From NCBI GenBank assembly GCA_030147845.1, contig JASBUN010000031.1:1-64000 (forward strand): DNA of 64,000 nt. Reading direction: 5' to 3'. The first letter of the stretch is position 1, and every line of letters begins with the position of its first letter. Made by a program: the position numbers and the translations under genes. The notes under the pieces are model-generated. The model worked only from the letters and a program-made list of their open reading frames with translations. It was not told the DNA's origin and ran no database searches. The stretch is from Gammaproteobacteria bacterium (lineage in GTDB: Bacteria > Pseudomonadota > Gammaproteobacteria > JASBUN01). Positions 1 to 7,850 of this stretch are shown one piece after another.

Positions 1-213
1 GCGGTCGGCTAAAACGCCGGCGACAAGACTAAAAAACAATACCGGCGCCAGGTTACAGAACGCCACAACCCCCAGCATCATACTCGAGTGCGTCAACCGG
101 TAAACCAGCCACGCCTGCGCAACGTTCTGCATCCAGGTGCCGTTGAGAGACCACACTTGGCCGACAAAGTACAGCCGAAAATTGCGGTGACGAAGCGACC
201 GAAAGGTTGAAAT
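1..213 (-). CDS. MFS transporter, N-terminal part (runs off left edge)
   Basis: Translating the minus strand from 213 to 1 gives about 71 residues beginning SLRHRNFRLYFVGQ, continuing through GTWMQNVAQAWLVYRLT and ending in GVLADR. This is the typical first two transmembrane segments and motif A of EntS-like (MFS_3) major facilitator exporters. The rest of the gene lies beyond the left edge. No ATG, GTG or TTG lies in frame between the upstream stop codon and the conserved start of the family. The best-placed start is an ATT at 213-211, about 9 nt after GAGGA, so the start is either non-canonical or lost. The gene is divergent from the ThiL-like gene and shares its upstream region. The family call is fairly sure; the substrate cannot be told. 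Confidence 0.7.
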   Translation of the reverse strand, partial: MSTFRSLRHRNFRLYFVGQVWSLNGTWMQNVAQAWLVYRLTHSSMMLGVVAFCNLAPVLFFSLVAGVLADR

Positions 214-315
214 GGCTTGGATTCCTCAGCTTGGGCGCGACGTCGCGCTAGCCGTTATAATGGCAGATCAATACACTCGCAGGCACGTCTTGCGCAACCC
301 GTCGGTCTGTTGGCC

Positions 316-1263
316 ATGCCCATCTCCGAATTCGAATTGATCGAACACTATTTCGCACATGGCGGTAACCAACGCCGCGACGTCGCCCTCGGCATCGGTG
401 ACGATGCCGCTATGACCAACATCCCGCCCGACCACGAACTGATCATCGAACTTACCCGCGCCGTCGAGGGCATCGATTTCGACGCCCTGGATGACGCTGC
501 GGACATCGCCCACGGCGTGCTGGCCCGCACTTTGACGGCGCTCGCCGCGCGCGCCGCTGAACCGGCGTGGCTGACCCTCGCATTGACCATGCCTGAAATC
601 GATCAAGACTGGCTGCAAACCTTCAGTCAAACGCTGCATACCGTGGCCGCACAGCATGGTGTGCAGCTAATTGGCGGCGACACCACGCGCGGACCGCGCA
701 GCATTACGTTGCACGGCCACGGTTTTGTCCCCAACGGTCAATGTGTGGTACTCGATCGAGCGGTCAGCGGCGACCTGATTTATGTCACCGGCACACTCGG
801 CGATGCCGGCTTAGCCATCCTGGCCCTCAGCGACGAAATCCGACTACCACGGGCAGAGCGCGAACAAGCGCTGCAATGCCTGCATCGACCGGTGCCGCCA
901 TTGGCGGCCGGTATTGCCCTGCGTGGATTGGCCTCATCGGCCGCACCGGCTGGCACTGGAATATCGACGGCGCTGGTCGAGATTCTGCGCGCTAGCGACG
1001 TCGGCGCCACCGTGCATGTAGAAAGACTGCCATTGAGCAGTATGTCACGCACGCACTTCGACCAAGCGGGTGGCTGGAGTCTACCCTTACACGGACCCGC
1101 CCCTTCGAGCCTATGCGTTACCGTGCAGGACCGACGGCAGGCCGAAATCGAACGAAGATTCAATGACGCCGGCTTGCCATTGACTTGGGTCGGAACGGTG
1201 GACCAGCGCGCAGGCTTGCGTTGTGTCCTCGGCGATGGCACCGAGTTCTATTCCGATCCCTAA
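316..1263 (+). CDS. ThiL-like protein (thiamine-monophosphate kinase family) with degenerate active site
   Basis: ThiL phosphorylates thiamine monophosphate to the diphosphate with ATP and several Mg ions. This 315-residue protein aligns along its whole length with E. coli ThiL and keeps GIGDDAA (residues 26-32), PAWLTLAL (83-90), GGDTTRG (120-126) and YVTGTLGD. Other acidic ligand positions are replaced: the STD of STDTLV is ELT (45-47), LSDLAA is LTALAA (73-78), DLSDGLxSD is PAGTGISTA (211-219), and GGEDYEL is replaced by HGPAPSSL (259-266). The ATG at 316 is chosen because MPISEFELI matches the family start; an in-frame TTG at 217 would add 33 unrelated residues. The frame is intact. It is probably a paralogue with a changed or lost activity rather than the cell's TMP kinase. 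It is not beside ribE or nusB, the usual thiL neighbours. Confidence 0.8.
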   Translation: MPISEFELIEHYFAHGGNQRRDVALGIGDDAAMTNIPPDHELIIELTRAVEGIDFDALDDAADIAHGVLARTLTALAARAAEPAWLTLALTMPEIDQDWLQTFSQTLHTVAAQHGVQLIGGDTTRGPRSITLHGHGFVPNGQCVVLDRAVSGDLIYVTGTLGDAGLAILALSDEIRLPRAEREQALQCLHRPVPPLAAGIALRGLASSAAPAGTGISTALVEILRASDVGATVHVERLPLSSMSRTHFDQAGGWSLPLHGPAPSSLCVTVQDRRQAEIERRFNDAGLPLTWVGTVDQRAGLRCVLGDGTEFYSDP

Positions 1264-1299
1264 GCCGAATCGTCTCTGCATTGCCGGCCACCGCCGGGT

Positions 1300-2388
1300 T
1301 CAGGCGCTTGCCTGCTCGCGTATACGGGTGGGCAACACCGTACGCAAGCGATCGGCCGCCTGACGCACCGTGTTGACCGTAGTCGCCCAATCAATACAGG
1401 CATCGGTCACCGAGACGCCATAGCGTAACTGGGACAGATCGGCGGGTACCGGTTGGTTGCCGGCCGACAGATTACTCTCCAGCATCAAGCCAACGATCGA
1501 GCGGTTACCCTCGATGATTTGATTGCTGCAATTCTCCACCACCAGCGGCTGAAGGGCATGATCCTTCATCGAATTGCCATGACTGCAATCAACCACGATG
1601 TTTTGCGGCAAGCCGGCATCGGACAACGCCTTCTCACACAGCGAGATGCTGACCGAGTCATAGTTGGGCCGGCCACCGCCGCCACGTAACACGACATGGC
1701 CATAGGTATTACCGCGCGTGTGAAATACCGCACATTGCCCGTCCTGATTGATGCCCAGGAAATGATGTGGCCGCGACACCGCGTGCAGAGCGTTGATGGC
1801 GACCTGCAGGCTACCGTCCGTACCGTTCTTGAGGCCGACCGGGGTTGATAGGCCGCTGGACATTTCCCGATGCGTTTGCGACTCGGTCGTGCGCGCGCCG
1901 ATCGCCGACCAGGTGATTAAATCGGATAAATATTGAGGCGTAATCGGGTCCAGCGCTTCGGTAGCGGTCGGCAGACCCATATCAGCCAGTTTGAGTAACA
2001 AGCCACGCGCCATCGACAAACCCTCCTCAATATGGAACGAGTCGTCCATATACGGGTCGTTGATCAGCCCTTTCCAGCCGACCGAAGTGCGCGGCTTTTC
2101 AAAATAGACGCGCATAACCAAATAGAGCACATCGCTCACTTCGTCGGCGAGATGGCGCAATTTGCTCGCATACTCAAGCGCCGCATCCAGGTCATGGATC
2201 GAACAAGGACCGACCACCACGAACAGGCGCGGGTCCTTACGGTCGAGGATATTACGAATGGTTGCGCGTCCCTTCATTACCGTTTCTGCCGCTGCATCGT
2301 GCATCGGCAACTGCATTTTGATCTGTGTTGGTGTCGGCAACAGCTCCTGGGACACCACGTTGATATTGTTCAGCACATCTTTGCTCAT
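1300..2388 (-). CDS. 3-deoxy-7-phosphoheptulonate (DAHP) synthase, class I
   Basis: This enzyme condenses phosphoenolpyruvate with erythrose 4-phosphate, the first step of the shikimate pathway to aromatic amino acids and chorismate. The 362-residue protein has the AroF/G/H-type motifs: GPCSIHD near residue 60, KPRTSVGWKGLINDP, TEALDPITPQYL, GARTTESQTHREM, GLKNGTDG and DCSHGNSMKDH (metal and substrate ligands). The length is close to the E. coli isozymes (350-356). The ATG at 2388 begins MSKDVLNNINVV. It is convergent with the ThiL-like gene, with 36 bp between stop codons. Which feedback class it belongs to (Phe, Tyr or Trp) cannot be decided by eye. Chorismate made through this pathway is the substrate of the chorismatase at 59588-60649. 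Confidence 0.96.
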   Translation of the reverse strand: MSKDVLNNINVVSQELLPTPTQIKMQLPMHDAAAETVMKGRATIRNILDRKDPRLFVVVGPCSIHDLDAALEYASKLRHLADEVSDVLYLVMRVYFEKPRTSVGWKGLINDPYMDDSFHIEEGLSMARGLLLKLADMGLPTATEALDPITPQYLSDLITWSAIGARTTESQTHREMSSGLSTPVGLKNGTDGSLQVAINALHAVSRPHHFLGINQDGQCAVFHTRGNTYGHVVLRGGGGRPNYDSVSISLCEKALSDAGLPQNIVVDCSHGNSMKDHALQPLVVENCSNQIIEGNRSIVGLMLESNLSAGNQPVPADLSQLRYGVSVTDACIDWATTVNTVRQAADRLRTVLPTRIREQASA

Positions 2389-2478
2389 CGGTAGTCAGAA
2401 CCAGCGTAGGAATCGAAACCCCGCCACGCATATGGCGGCATCGGCGTACCTGCCTATGATAACGCGTTTTCCCCCCAA

Positions 2479-2638
2479 GAGCCTGTCGGACTTAGGACTG
2501 AGCCACAGCGGGCGAGCCGTCTCGGCGGAAATATTCGATCTTTCCCGTCAGAGAGTGGCGCTCATTCTGCGCGCACGATCGAACCTTTTGCCTCAATCTC
2601 GCTTGCCGTCGTTACGATCACCTAGATCGGACAGGCTC
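2479..2638. repeat. MITE-like inverted-repeat element, copy 1
   Basis: A 160-bp non-coding element is bounded by inverted ends GAGCCTGTCGG and CCGACAGGCTC (with one extra base inside the right end). It lies in the 415-bp gap between the DAHP synthase and Sel1 genes. A second, shorter, oppositely oriented copy is at 10944-11039. Shared parts are the CTGTCGGACTTAGGACTGA end, a GCCGTCTCGGCGGAAATATTCG-like centre and a TCGTTACGATC block next to the other end. It has no coding capacity, so it is a non-autonomous mobile or repetitive element. I see nothing else in the rest of the gap. Confidence 0.75.
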
Positions 2639-2803
2639 CCGGGATTCATGGTTTTGCGTCACATTCGGTGACCATAGCGGGGTTCACCAGCCAATCGCGG
2701 GCTTTAACCACACTACGACAGGGTATTCGCCGGCGGGACTAGCCGCATATACTATCGCCGTAGTTCAGCACGCGGCACTGCCGGCCACGCTGATCGGAAA
2801 CCA

Positions 2804-3253
2804 ATGGGGCATGTTATGGCGAGCGACGGAAGCGACCTGAATAGCGGCATTGCCGCATTCGAATCCAAACAATTTTCCATGGCCTTGCGGCTGCTGTCGC
2901 CGCTAGCCGAACAGGGTGACACGGATGCCCAGTTTCGTATGGCCATCATGTACCAGAACGGTCTAGGCTGCGTCCGCAACGACGATAATGCGATTGCATA
3001 CATGCGCGCAGCGGCCGAACAAGGGCACGCGCTGGCGCAACACGGCCTCGGATTCATGTACCTGGAAGGCGAATGTGTGCCAGCCGACGGTACCGAGGCA
3101 GCTAAGTGGTTCCGCCTCGCCGCCGAGCAAGGGCTCGCGGGCTCCATGGCCACGCTGGCGCAGATGTACAAGGAAGGCCGCGGCGTCGAACGGGACGAGG
3201 CCGAAGCACGCCGACTCTACATACAAGCCGGCTTCGATCCAGATGAGTTATAA
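2804..3253 (+). CDS. Sel1-repeat (SLR/TPR-like) protein
   Basis: This 149-residue protein is built of about three Sel1-like repeats, visible as LAEQGDTDAQFRMAIMYQNG, AAEQGHALAQHGLGFMYLEG and AAEQGLAGSMATLAQMYKEG, each an alpha-alpha hairpin of about 36 residues. Sel1 repeats are protein-interaction scaffolds, often in stress or signalling systems. No signal peptide is visible, so it is probably cytoplasmic. The start could be the ATG at 2804 or the ATG at 2816, which has GGGG a few bases upstream. It stands alone and is convergent with pepN, with 59 bp between the stops. The partner and function are unknown. Confidence 0.85.
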   Translation: MGHVMASDGSDLNSGIAAFESKQFSMALRLLSPLAEQGDTDAQFRMAIMYQNGLGCVRNDDNAIAYMRAAAEQGHALAQHGLGFMYLEGECVPADGTEAAKWFRLAAEQGLAGSMATLAQMYKEGRGVERDEAEARRLYIQAGFDPDEL

Positions 3254-3312
3254 CGCGTCTGCGGCGATTGTCGGCCTGACCGGATGCACACGGTGGTTGG
3301 CCCGATAGCCGG

Positions 3313-5979
3313 CTATGGCGCGTCCGCCAGGCTTTTGGTAGCGATTTCGTAACAGTCCTTGGATACATCCGGACGTTCGAGCACGCGCATTAGTGCATTA
3401 CGCATATGGGCGCGGCGCACCGGCTCGTATTTGCGCCAGCGGCTGAATGCCCCCAACAGGCGCGCGGCGACCATAGGATTGATACCGTCGAGCGCCACCA
3501 CCACGTGTTCCAACAGGTCATAGCCCGATCCGTCGGCGGCGTGAAAGCGTACCGGATTACCGTGGCTGAATGCGCCGATGAGCGCCCGCACCTTATTCGG
3601 ATTGCGTAGCGCGAAAGCCGGATGCTGCATTAGACGCTTTACCTGCTCCAGAGTATCCGGCAATTTCGACCTCGCCTGGATGGCCAACCACTTATCGACC
3701 ACCAGCGCATCGCGTTTCCACTTTTCGTAAAACGTGCCGAGAAGCTCGCCACGCTCCGGACAGTTACAGTTGGCCAACGCATTCAAGGCGCTGATGGTAT
3801 CGGTCATGTTATCGGCGCCGTAATACTGTTGCACACAAAGACCGCGGACACGGGGATCGTCGAGCTGCATTAGATAGGAGAGACACATATTTTTCAGCTG
3901 CCGCCGAGCACCTGAAATCGGATCGTTGGAATACGGCTGCGTTGAACAATTGTCGCGGTAGCTGGCTAGGAATTCGTCATGTAACGCCTCGGCAAGCGTT
4001 GTACGCATGAACTCGCGAACCGTATGAACGGCATCCGGATCGATGGGATCCAAACCGCCAGCGATGAAATCCTCTGACGGCAACACCAACGCCTCGGCGA
4101 CGAGCGCCTTATCCCCGATCCCAGCGCTAAGCATGCGACGATAGCCGTCGATCAATTCCGGTTTCAGTGCAAGCTCGCGACCCGCTTGCAGTTCCGTCAC
4201 CAGGTTGAGGGCGGTCCGATAGGCGAATTGCTGTCCAGCCTCCCAGCGATTGTACAAATCGCTATCGTGCGCCATCAAAAATGCCAACTCGTCATCGCTA
4301 AACGGATAACGCAACCGCACTGGGGCCGAGAAACCGCGCAGTAATGACGGTACCGGCGGCTTTACGATATCGGCGAACCGGAATTCCTGTTCGGTCTGCT
4401 CGACACGCAATACGCGCTCCGTCGAGCTGGCATCAGCTGGCTCGCCTACCAATCGTAGCGGCAATTCCCGGCCATCGGCATCTAGCAACGCTAGCGCTAA
4501 CGGAATGACCAATGGTTGCTTCTTCTTGGTCTGACCCGGCGTCGGCGGACAATATTGGCGAATCGACAGACTGTAGACCTGCGACGCGGCGTCGTGCACC
4601 GCCTCGACCGTCAACTCAGGCGTGCCGGCCTGCGTATACCAGCGCTTGAATGCGCCCAAGTCGATGTCATTGGCGTCGACCATGGCTGCGTAAAAATCCT
4701 CGGTGGTCACCGCTTGGCCATCGTGACGTTGGAAATATCGGTCCATGCCGCGCCGAAAACCGTCGACGCCCAACAGCGTGCGATACATGCGCACCACTTC
4801 CGCACCCTTTTCGTACACCGTCGCGGTGTAGAAATTGTTGATCTCGACATAGGTATCCGGTCGTATCGGGTGGGCCATGGGGCCGTCATCCTCCGGAAAT
4901 TGTCGCGCGCGCAACGCGCGTACATCCTGGATGCGCTTTACCGCCCTCGAAGTCATGTCGGCACTGAATTCTTGATCGCGGTAGACGGTCAAGCCCTCTT
5001 TGAGACTGAGCTGAAACCAATCGCGGCAAGTCACACGGTTGCCGGTCCAGTTGTGAAAGTATTCGTGCCCGATCACACCAAGTATGCCGTCATAGTCATC
5101 ATCCGTAGCAGTTTCCGGACGCGCTAATACATATTTGGAATTGAAGATATTGAGCCCCTTGTTTTCCATTGCCCCCATATTAAAGTCTGAAACCGCCACG
5201 ATCATGTAGATATCCAGATCGTATTCGAGGCCGAACACTTCTTCGTCCCAATGCATCGCCTTCTTCAGCGATGCCATGGCATGTTCGCACTTATCGATAT
5301 CATCCGGTTCAACGTAGATGCGTAAGGCGATCGCCCGGCCCGATCCGGTGACATAGCGGTCTTCCAGACAACGCAAATCGCCGGCCACCAGCGCAAACAG
5401 GTACGATGGCTTGGGGAAGGGATCGACCCAAGTCCGCCAATGCCGTCCATCGGCAAGTTCCCCCTGGTCCGCCGGATTACCGTTACTGAGTAGCACGGGG
5501 TAGCGTTTCTTATCCGCCACAATGGTGGTCGTATAACGGGACATGACATCGGGGCGATCGGGGAAAAACGTGATGGTGCGAAATCCTTGCGCCTCACATT
5601 GGGTGCAAAAATTGCCGCTTGATTTGTATAGCCCTTCCAGCGAGGTATTTTCGTGCGGCTTGATGCGGGTTTCAATTTCCAGCGTAAACTGATCGGGTGG
5701 CGAGAACAGAACTAATTGCTCTTCGTCCAGCTTGTATTCGCCGACATTCAATAGCCTGCCGTCGAGCTTGAGCGATTGCAGCTGCAGTTGGCGACCATCA
5801 AGCTGCAGTGCCGGGTTTCCCGCTGCCACCCGGCGCACGGTCATTTTTGAATAGACCCTGGTTTCGTCTTCACCCAATTCAAAACGCAAATCCACCTGGT
5901 CTACGGCGTGCTCCGGCGGCGAGTAGTCTTGGAGCCGAATGGTTACTGGCTGGTCACCCTTCATGAGTCCGTCCGTCAT
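3313..5979 (-). CDS. pepN: Aminopeptidase N
   Basis: PepN is a broad-specificity zinc aminopeptidase (M1 family) that removes N-terminal residues from peptides in the final stage of cytoplasmic protein degradation. The 888-residue protein has the substrate-binding GAMEN motif (269-273), the zinc site HEYFH (305-309) and the third ligand Glu328 in LKEGL, followed by TVYRDQEFS. The C-terminal two thirds match the all-helical domain of the E. coli-type enzyme, which is about 870 residues. The start is at 5979 (MTDGLMKG); an in-frame ATG at 5964 is an alternative. It is a single gene, upstream of and co-directional with the phosphatase/kinase pair. Confidence 0.97.
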   Translation of the reverse strand: MTDGLMKGDQPVTIRLQDYSPPEHAVDQVDLRFELGEDETRVYSKMTVRRVAAGNPALQLDGRQLQLQSLKLDGRLLNVGEYKLDEEQLVLFSPPDQFTLEIETRIKPHENTSLEGLYKSSGNFCTQCEAQGFRTITFFPDRPDVMSRYTTTIVADKKRYPVLLSNGNPADQGELADGRHWRTWVDPFPKPSYLFALVAGDLRCLEDRYVTGSGRAIALRIYVEPDDIDKCEHAMASLKKAMHWDEEVFGLEYDLDIYMIVAVSDFNMGAMENKGLNIFNSKYVLARPETATDDDYDGILGVIGHEYFHNWTGNRVTCRDWFQLSLKEGLTVYRDQEFSADMTSRAVKRIQDVRALRARQFPEDDGPMAHPIRPDTYVEINNFYTATVYEKGAEVVRMYRTLLGVDGFRRGMDRYFQRHDGQAVTTEDFYAAMVDANDIDLGAFKRWYTQAGTPELTVEAVHDAASQVYSLSIRQYCPPTPGQTKKKQPLVIPLALALLDADGRELPLRLVGEPADASSTERVLRVEQTEQEFRFADIVKPPVPSLLRGFSAPVRLRYPFSDDELAFLMAHDSDLYNRWEAGQQFAYRTALNLVTELQAGRELALKPELIDGYRRMLSAGIGDKALVAEALVLPSEDFIAGGLDPIDPDAVHTVREFMRTTLAEALHDEFLASYRDNCSTQPYSNDPISGARRQLKNMCLSYLMQLDDPRVRGLCVQQYYGADNMTDTISALNALANCNCPERGELLGTFYEKWKRDALVVDKWLAIQARSKLPDTLEQVKRLMQHPAFALRNPNKVRALIGAFSHGNPVRFHAADGSGYDLLEHVVVALDGINPMVAARLLGAFSRWRKYEPVRRAHMRNALMRVLERPDVSKDCYEIATKSLADAP

Positions 5980-6082
5980 ATATAGCGAGAGTTGATAGAC
6001 ATTCGCGCGGCATCAAATAGTGCGCAAACAAGACTGAAACGACGCGTGGAACAACACGCCCGAGCAGATTCCAATTGTTCGA

Positions 6083-6904
6083 CTAAGCTAGCCGATAGAT
6101 CAAGATCGTCAAATCATCCGGCTTTGAAGGGTGTTCGCCACCCTCGTTCGCCATACGCTGCTGAGCCAAATCTACCAGCTCCGCCATGGATCGGTCGAGA
6201 GGCCCGCAGCGAACTAATTCCACAATTTCTTCAATATGTAAGTTGTCAAACAAGCCATCCGACGCCAATATCACGGTATCACGCGGCGCCAAAACCAACG
6301 TCGAACCGAGCTCCAAGCGCATGTCAGGCGTACCGATCAAATTCGACACCAGGTGCCGCTCCTCATGCTGCATGGCTTCACCGGCATCGATCATCCCTGC
6401 TTCGACCGCGTAGCCTACCGGCGAGTGGGAGATGGTCTGCAGTTTGACTCTGCCACGCTGCCCAACCACAAGCATGGTTGAATCGCCGACATGGTAGCTT
6501 CGAATGGTACGCCCCTGAATCTCAACCGCCACCAGCGTCGTGGCCGCGCCGAGGCTCAATCCGAGCACCGCGCGATTGGCATTCTCGATACCCGTGAGCA
6601 CAGCATCGCGCAGCGATTCATCGTTTTCCGGGGCCCGCGCAATCGCGTCGATCATTTCTTGAATCGCCAGGCGCGAGGCCACTTCGCCGGCGCGGAATCC
6701 ACCGGCGCCATCCGCCACCACTAGCAAGCCTGCCTGGGAAGCAAGCGTCAACGCCGCCGCCGCGTCTTCGTTTACGGTCGGCTTGTCAGGCGCGCGGCGT
6801 GAGTAACTTGCGACGCGTCCGGACGCCACAGCGTGAATCTCGATGTCAGCGAAATCGGCCTCGGCAAGAATGAATTCAGATAACAAATGCAATACGGCCA
6901 CCAC
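6083..6904 (-). CDS. PP2C-family serine/threonine phosphatase
   Basis: PPM/PP2C phosphatases remove phosphate from Ser/Thr using two metal ions held by aspartates. The 273-residue protein shows the family motifs in order: VNED (44-47), VADGAGG (63-69), GAATTLVAV, YHVGDSTMLV, LASDGLFDN and KPDDLTILIY near the C-terminus. All the metal-ligand aspartates appear to be present. It starts at GTG 6904, 21 bp after the stop of the kinase gene on the same strand, so the two are probably co-transcribed. This is the common bacterial kinase/phosphatase pairing, and the phosphatase probably reverses the phosphorylation made by the kinase. It has no membrane segments. The targets are unknown. Confidence 0.92.
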   Translation of the reverse strand: MVAVLHLLSEFILAEADFADIEIHAVASGRVASYSRRAPDKPTVNEDAAAALTLASQAGLLVVADGAGGFRAGEVASRLAIQEMIDAIARAPENDESLRDAVLTGIENANRAVLGLSLGAATTLVAVEIQGRTIRSYHVGDSTMLVVGQRGRVKLQTISHSPVGYAVEAGMIDAGEAMQHEERHLVSNLIGTPDMRLELGSTLVLAPRDTVILASDGLFDNLHIEEIVELVRCGPLDRSMAELVDLAQQRMANEGGEHPSKPDDLTILIYRLA

Positions 6905-6925
6905 ATAATTGGCATAAAAAATACA

Positions 6926-7678
6926 CTAACTCCACTCCATGGTTTCCAGGTATTCACGCAATTGCCCCGCGGTTCGAAAATTTCGGAGAATTAAAGAGCG
7001 TTTCAGACCGGAGCAAATTTTTTTCACTTCGGCGCGCTGTTTCGCGTAGTGTTTTGCACCGCCAAAGCTATCGTAGAAAATTCTGACCAGTTCGCACACA
7101 TCATGTTGAATATTCGACGCCTTGGGTGCACCCCAATGGAACATGTCGAGCAACTTCACATCGAAGCCAATGCCATAACGATTGACTATAATATTGTCAC
7201 TGTGCAAGTCGCCGTGATAGTCGTTCATTTGGTGGATACACTCAATGCCTGCCGCCAGACTATGCAGGAGATGCAGTGCTTCGAAAGTCGTCAGGCGCTT
7301 GCCCGGCTGTCGACGAAGAAATGCGCTCAACAACTCTCCTTCAACGAAGTCCGAGACCAGGAACGTGACCGGAATCCCCCGATACGTCATGCTTTCCTGC
7401 GTATGGTATTGAATTAAGATGGGACAATGCCGCAGCTTGTGAAGCTTCTGGGCATAGAACGACGAGTTTTTGTCTTTAATATTACGTTGCGGGAAAAAAA
7501 ATTTAGCCGCCCGTTCGATGCCCGTGGCCTGCTCTCTCACCTTGAATACTTCACCCTCCCAACCGGCCCCAAGCCGCGAGACGACCACGTATTTTTTCAA
7601 CAGTTGTCGGCCAGGATAAAAATTGAACGCGTCGATGCGCATGCGTTTGTGGTCGTCATGTTTCACAGTCGCCACCAT
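6926..7678 (-). CDS. Compact eukaryotic-like serine/threonine protein kinase
   Basis: This 250-residue protein is essentially a bare protein-kinase domain. Visible elements are the glycine loop LGAGWEGEVF (36-45), the ATP-anchoring Lys59 in AAKFFF, the catalytic loop HGDLHSDN (155-162, Asp157 and Asn162) and the metal-binding Asp178 in LLDMFHWG. DMF replaces the usual DFG. The segment after it is short and leads into HDVCELVRIFYDSFGG, matching the subdomain IX aspartate. HGDLH rather than HRDLK resembles atypical or aminoglycoside-kinase-like catalytic loops. There is no sensor domain or membrane anchor. The phosphatase gene follows after 21 bp. The kinase fold is well supported; substrate and signal are unknown. 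Confidence 0.85.
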   Translation of the reverse strand: MVATVKHDDHKRMRIDAFNFYPGRQLLKKYVVVSRLGAGWEGEVFKVREQATGIERAAKFFFPQRNIKDKNSSFYAQKLHKLRHCPILIQYHTQESMTYRGIPVTFLVSDFVEGELLSAFLRRQPGKRLTTFEALHLLHSLAAGIECIHQMNDYHGDLHSDNIIVNRYGIGFDVKLLDMFHWGAPKASNIQHDVCELVRIFYDSFGGAKHYAKQRAEVKKICSGLKRSLILRNFRTAGQLREYLETMEWS

Positions 7679-7850
7679 GTGCTCTCATTCGGCTATGCCT
7701 TCGCCGCAGGCAAACCCGTCGCGGTACTACAGCCAGAGGCAGGAAGTGCCGCCAAGCTTACCATAAGCCTATTGTAAAAGTCGGCAGGATTCCCTAACCT
7801 CTTAAACCAATCGCACTTAACCGCCAACGCATCAACCGCGGCCCTCATTC

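Noticed and set aside
4516..5127. A 203-codon plus-strand frame inside pepN
   Set aside because: It is antisense to the conserved catalytic region of PepN, has no known motif and no ribosome site.
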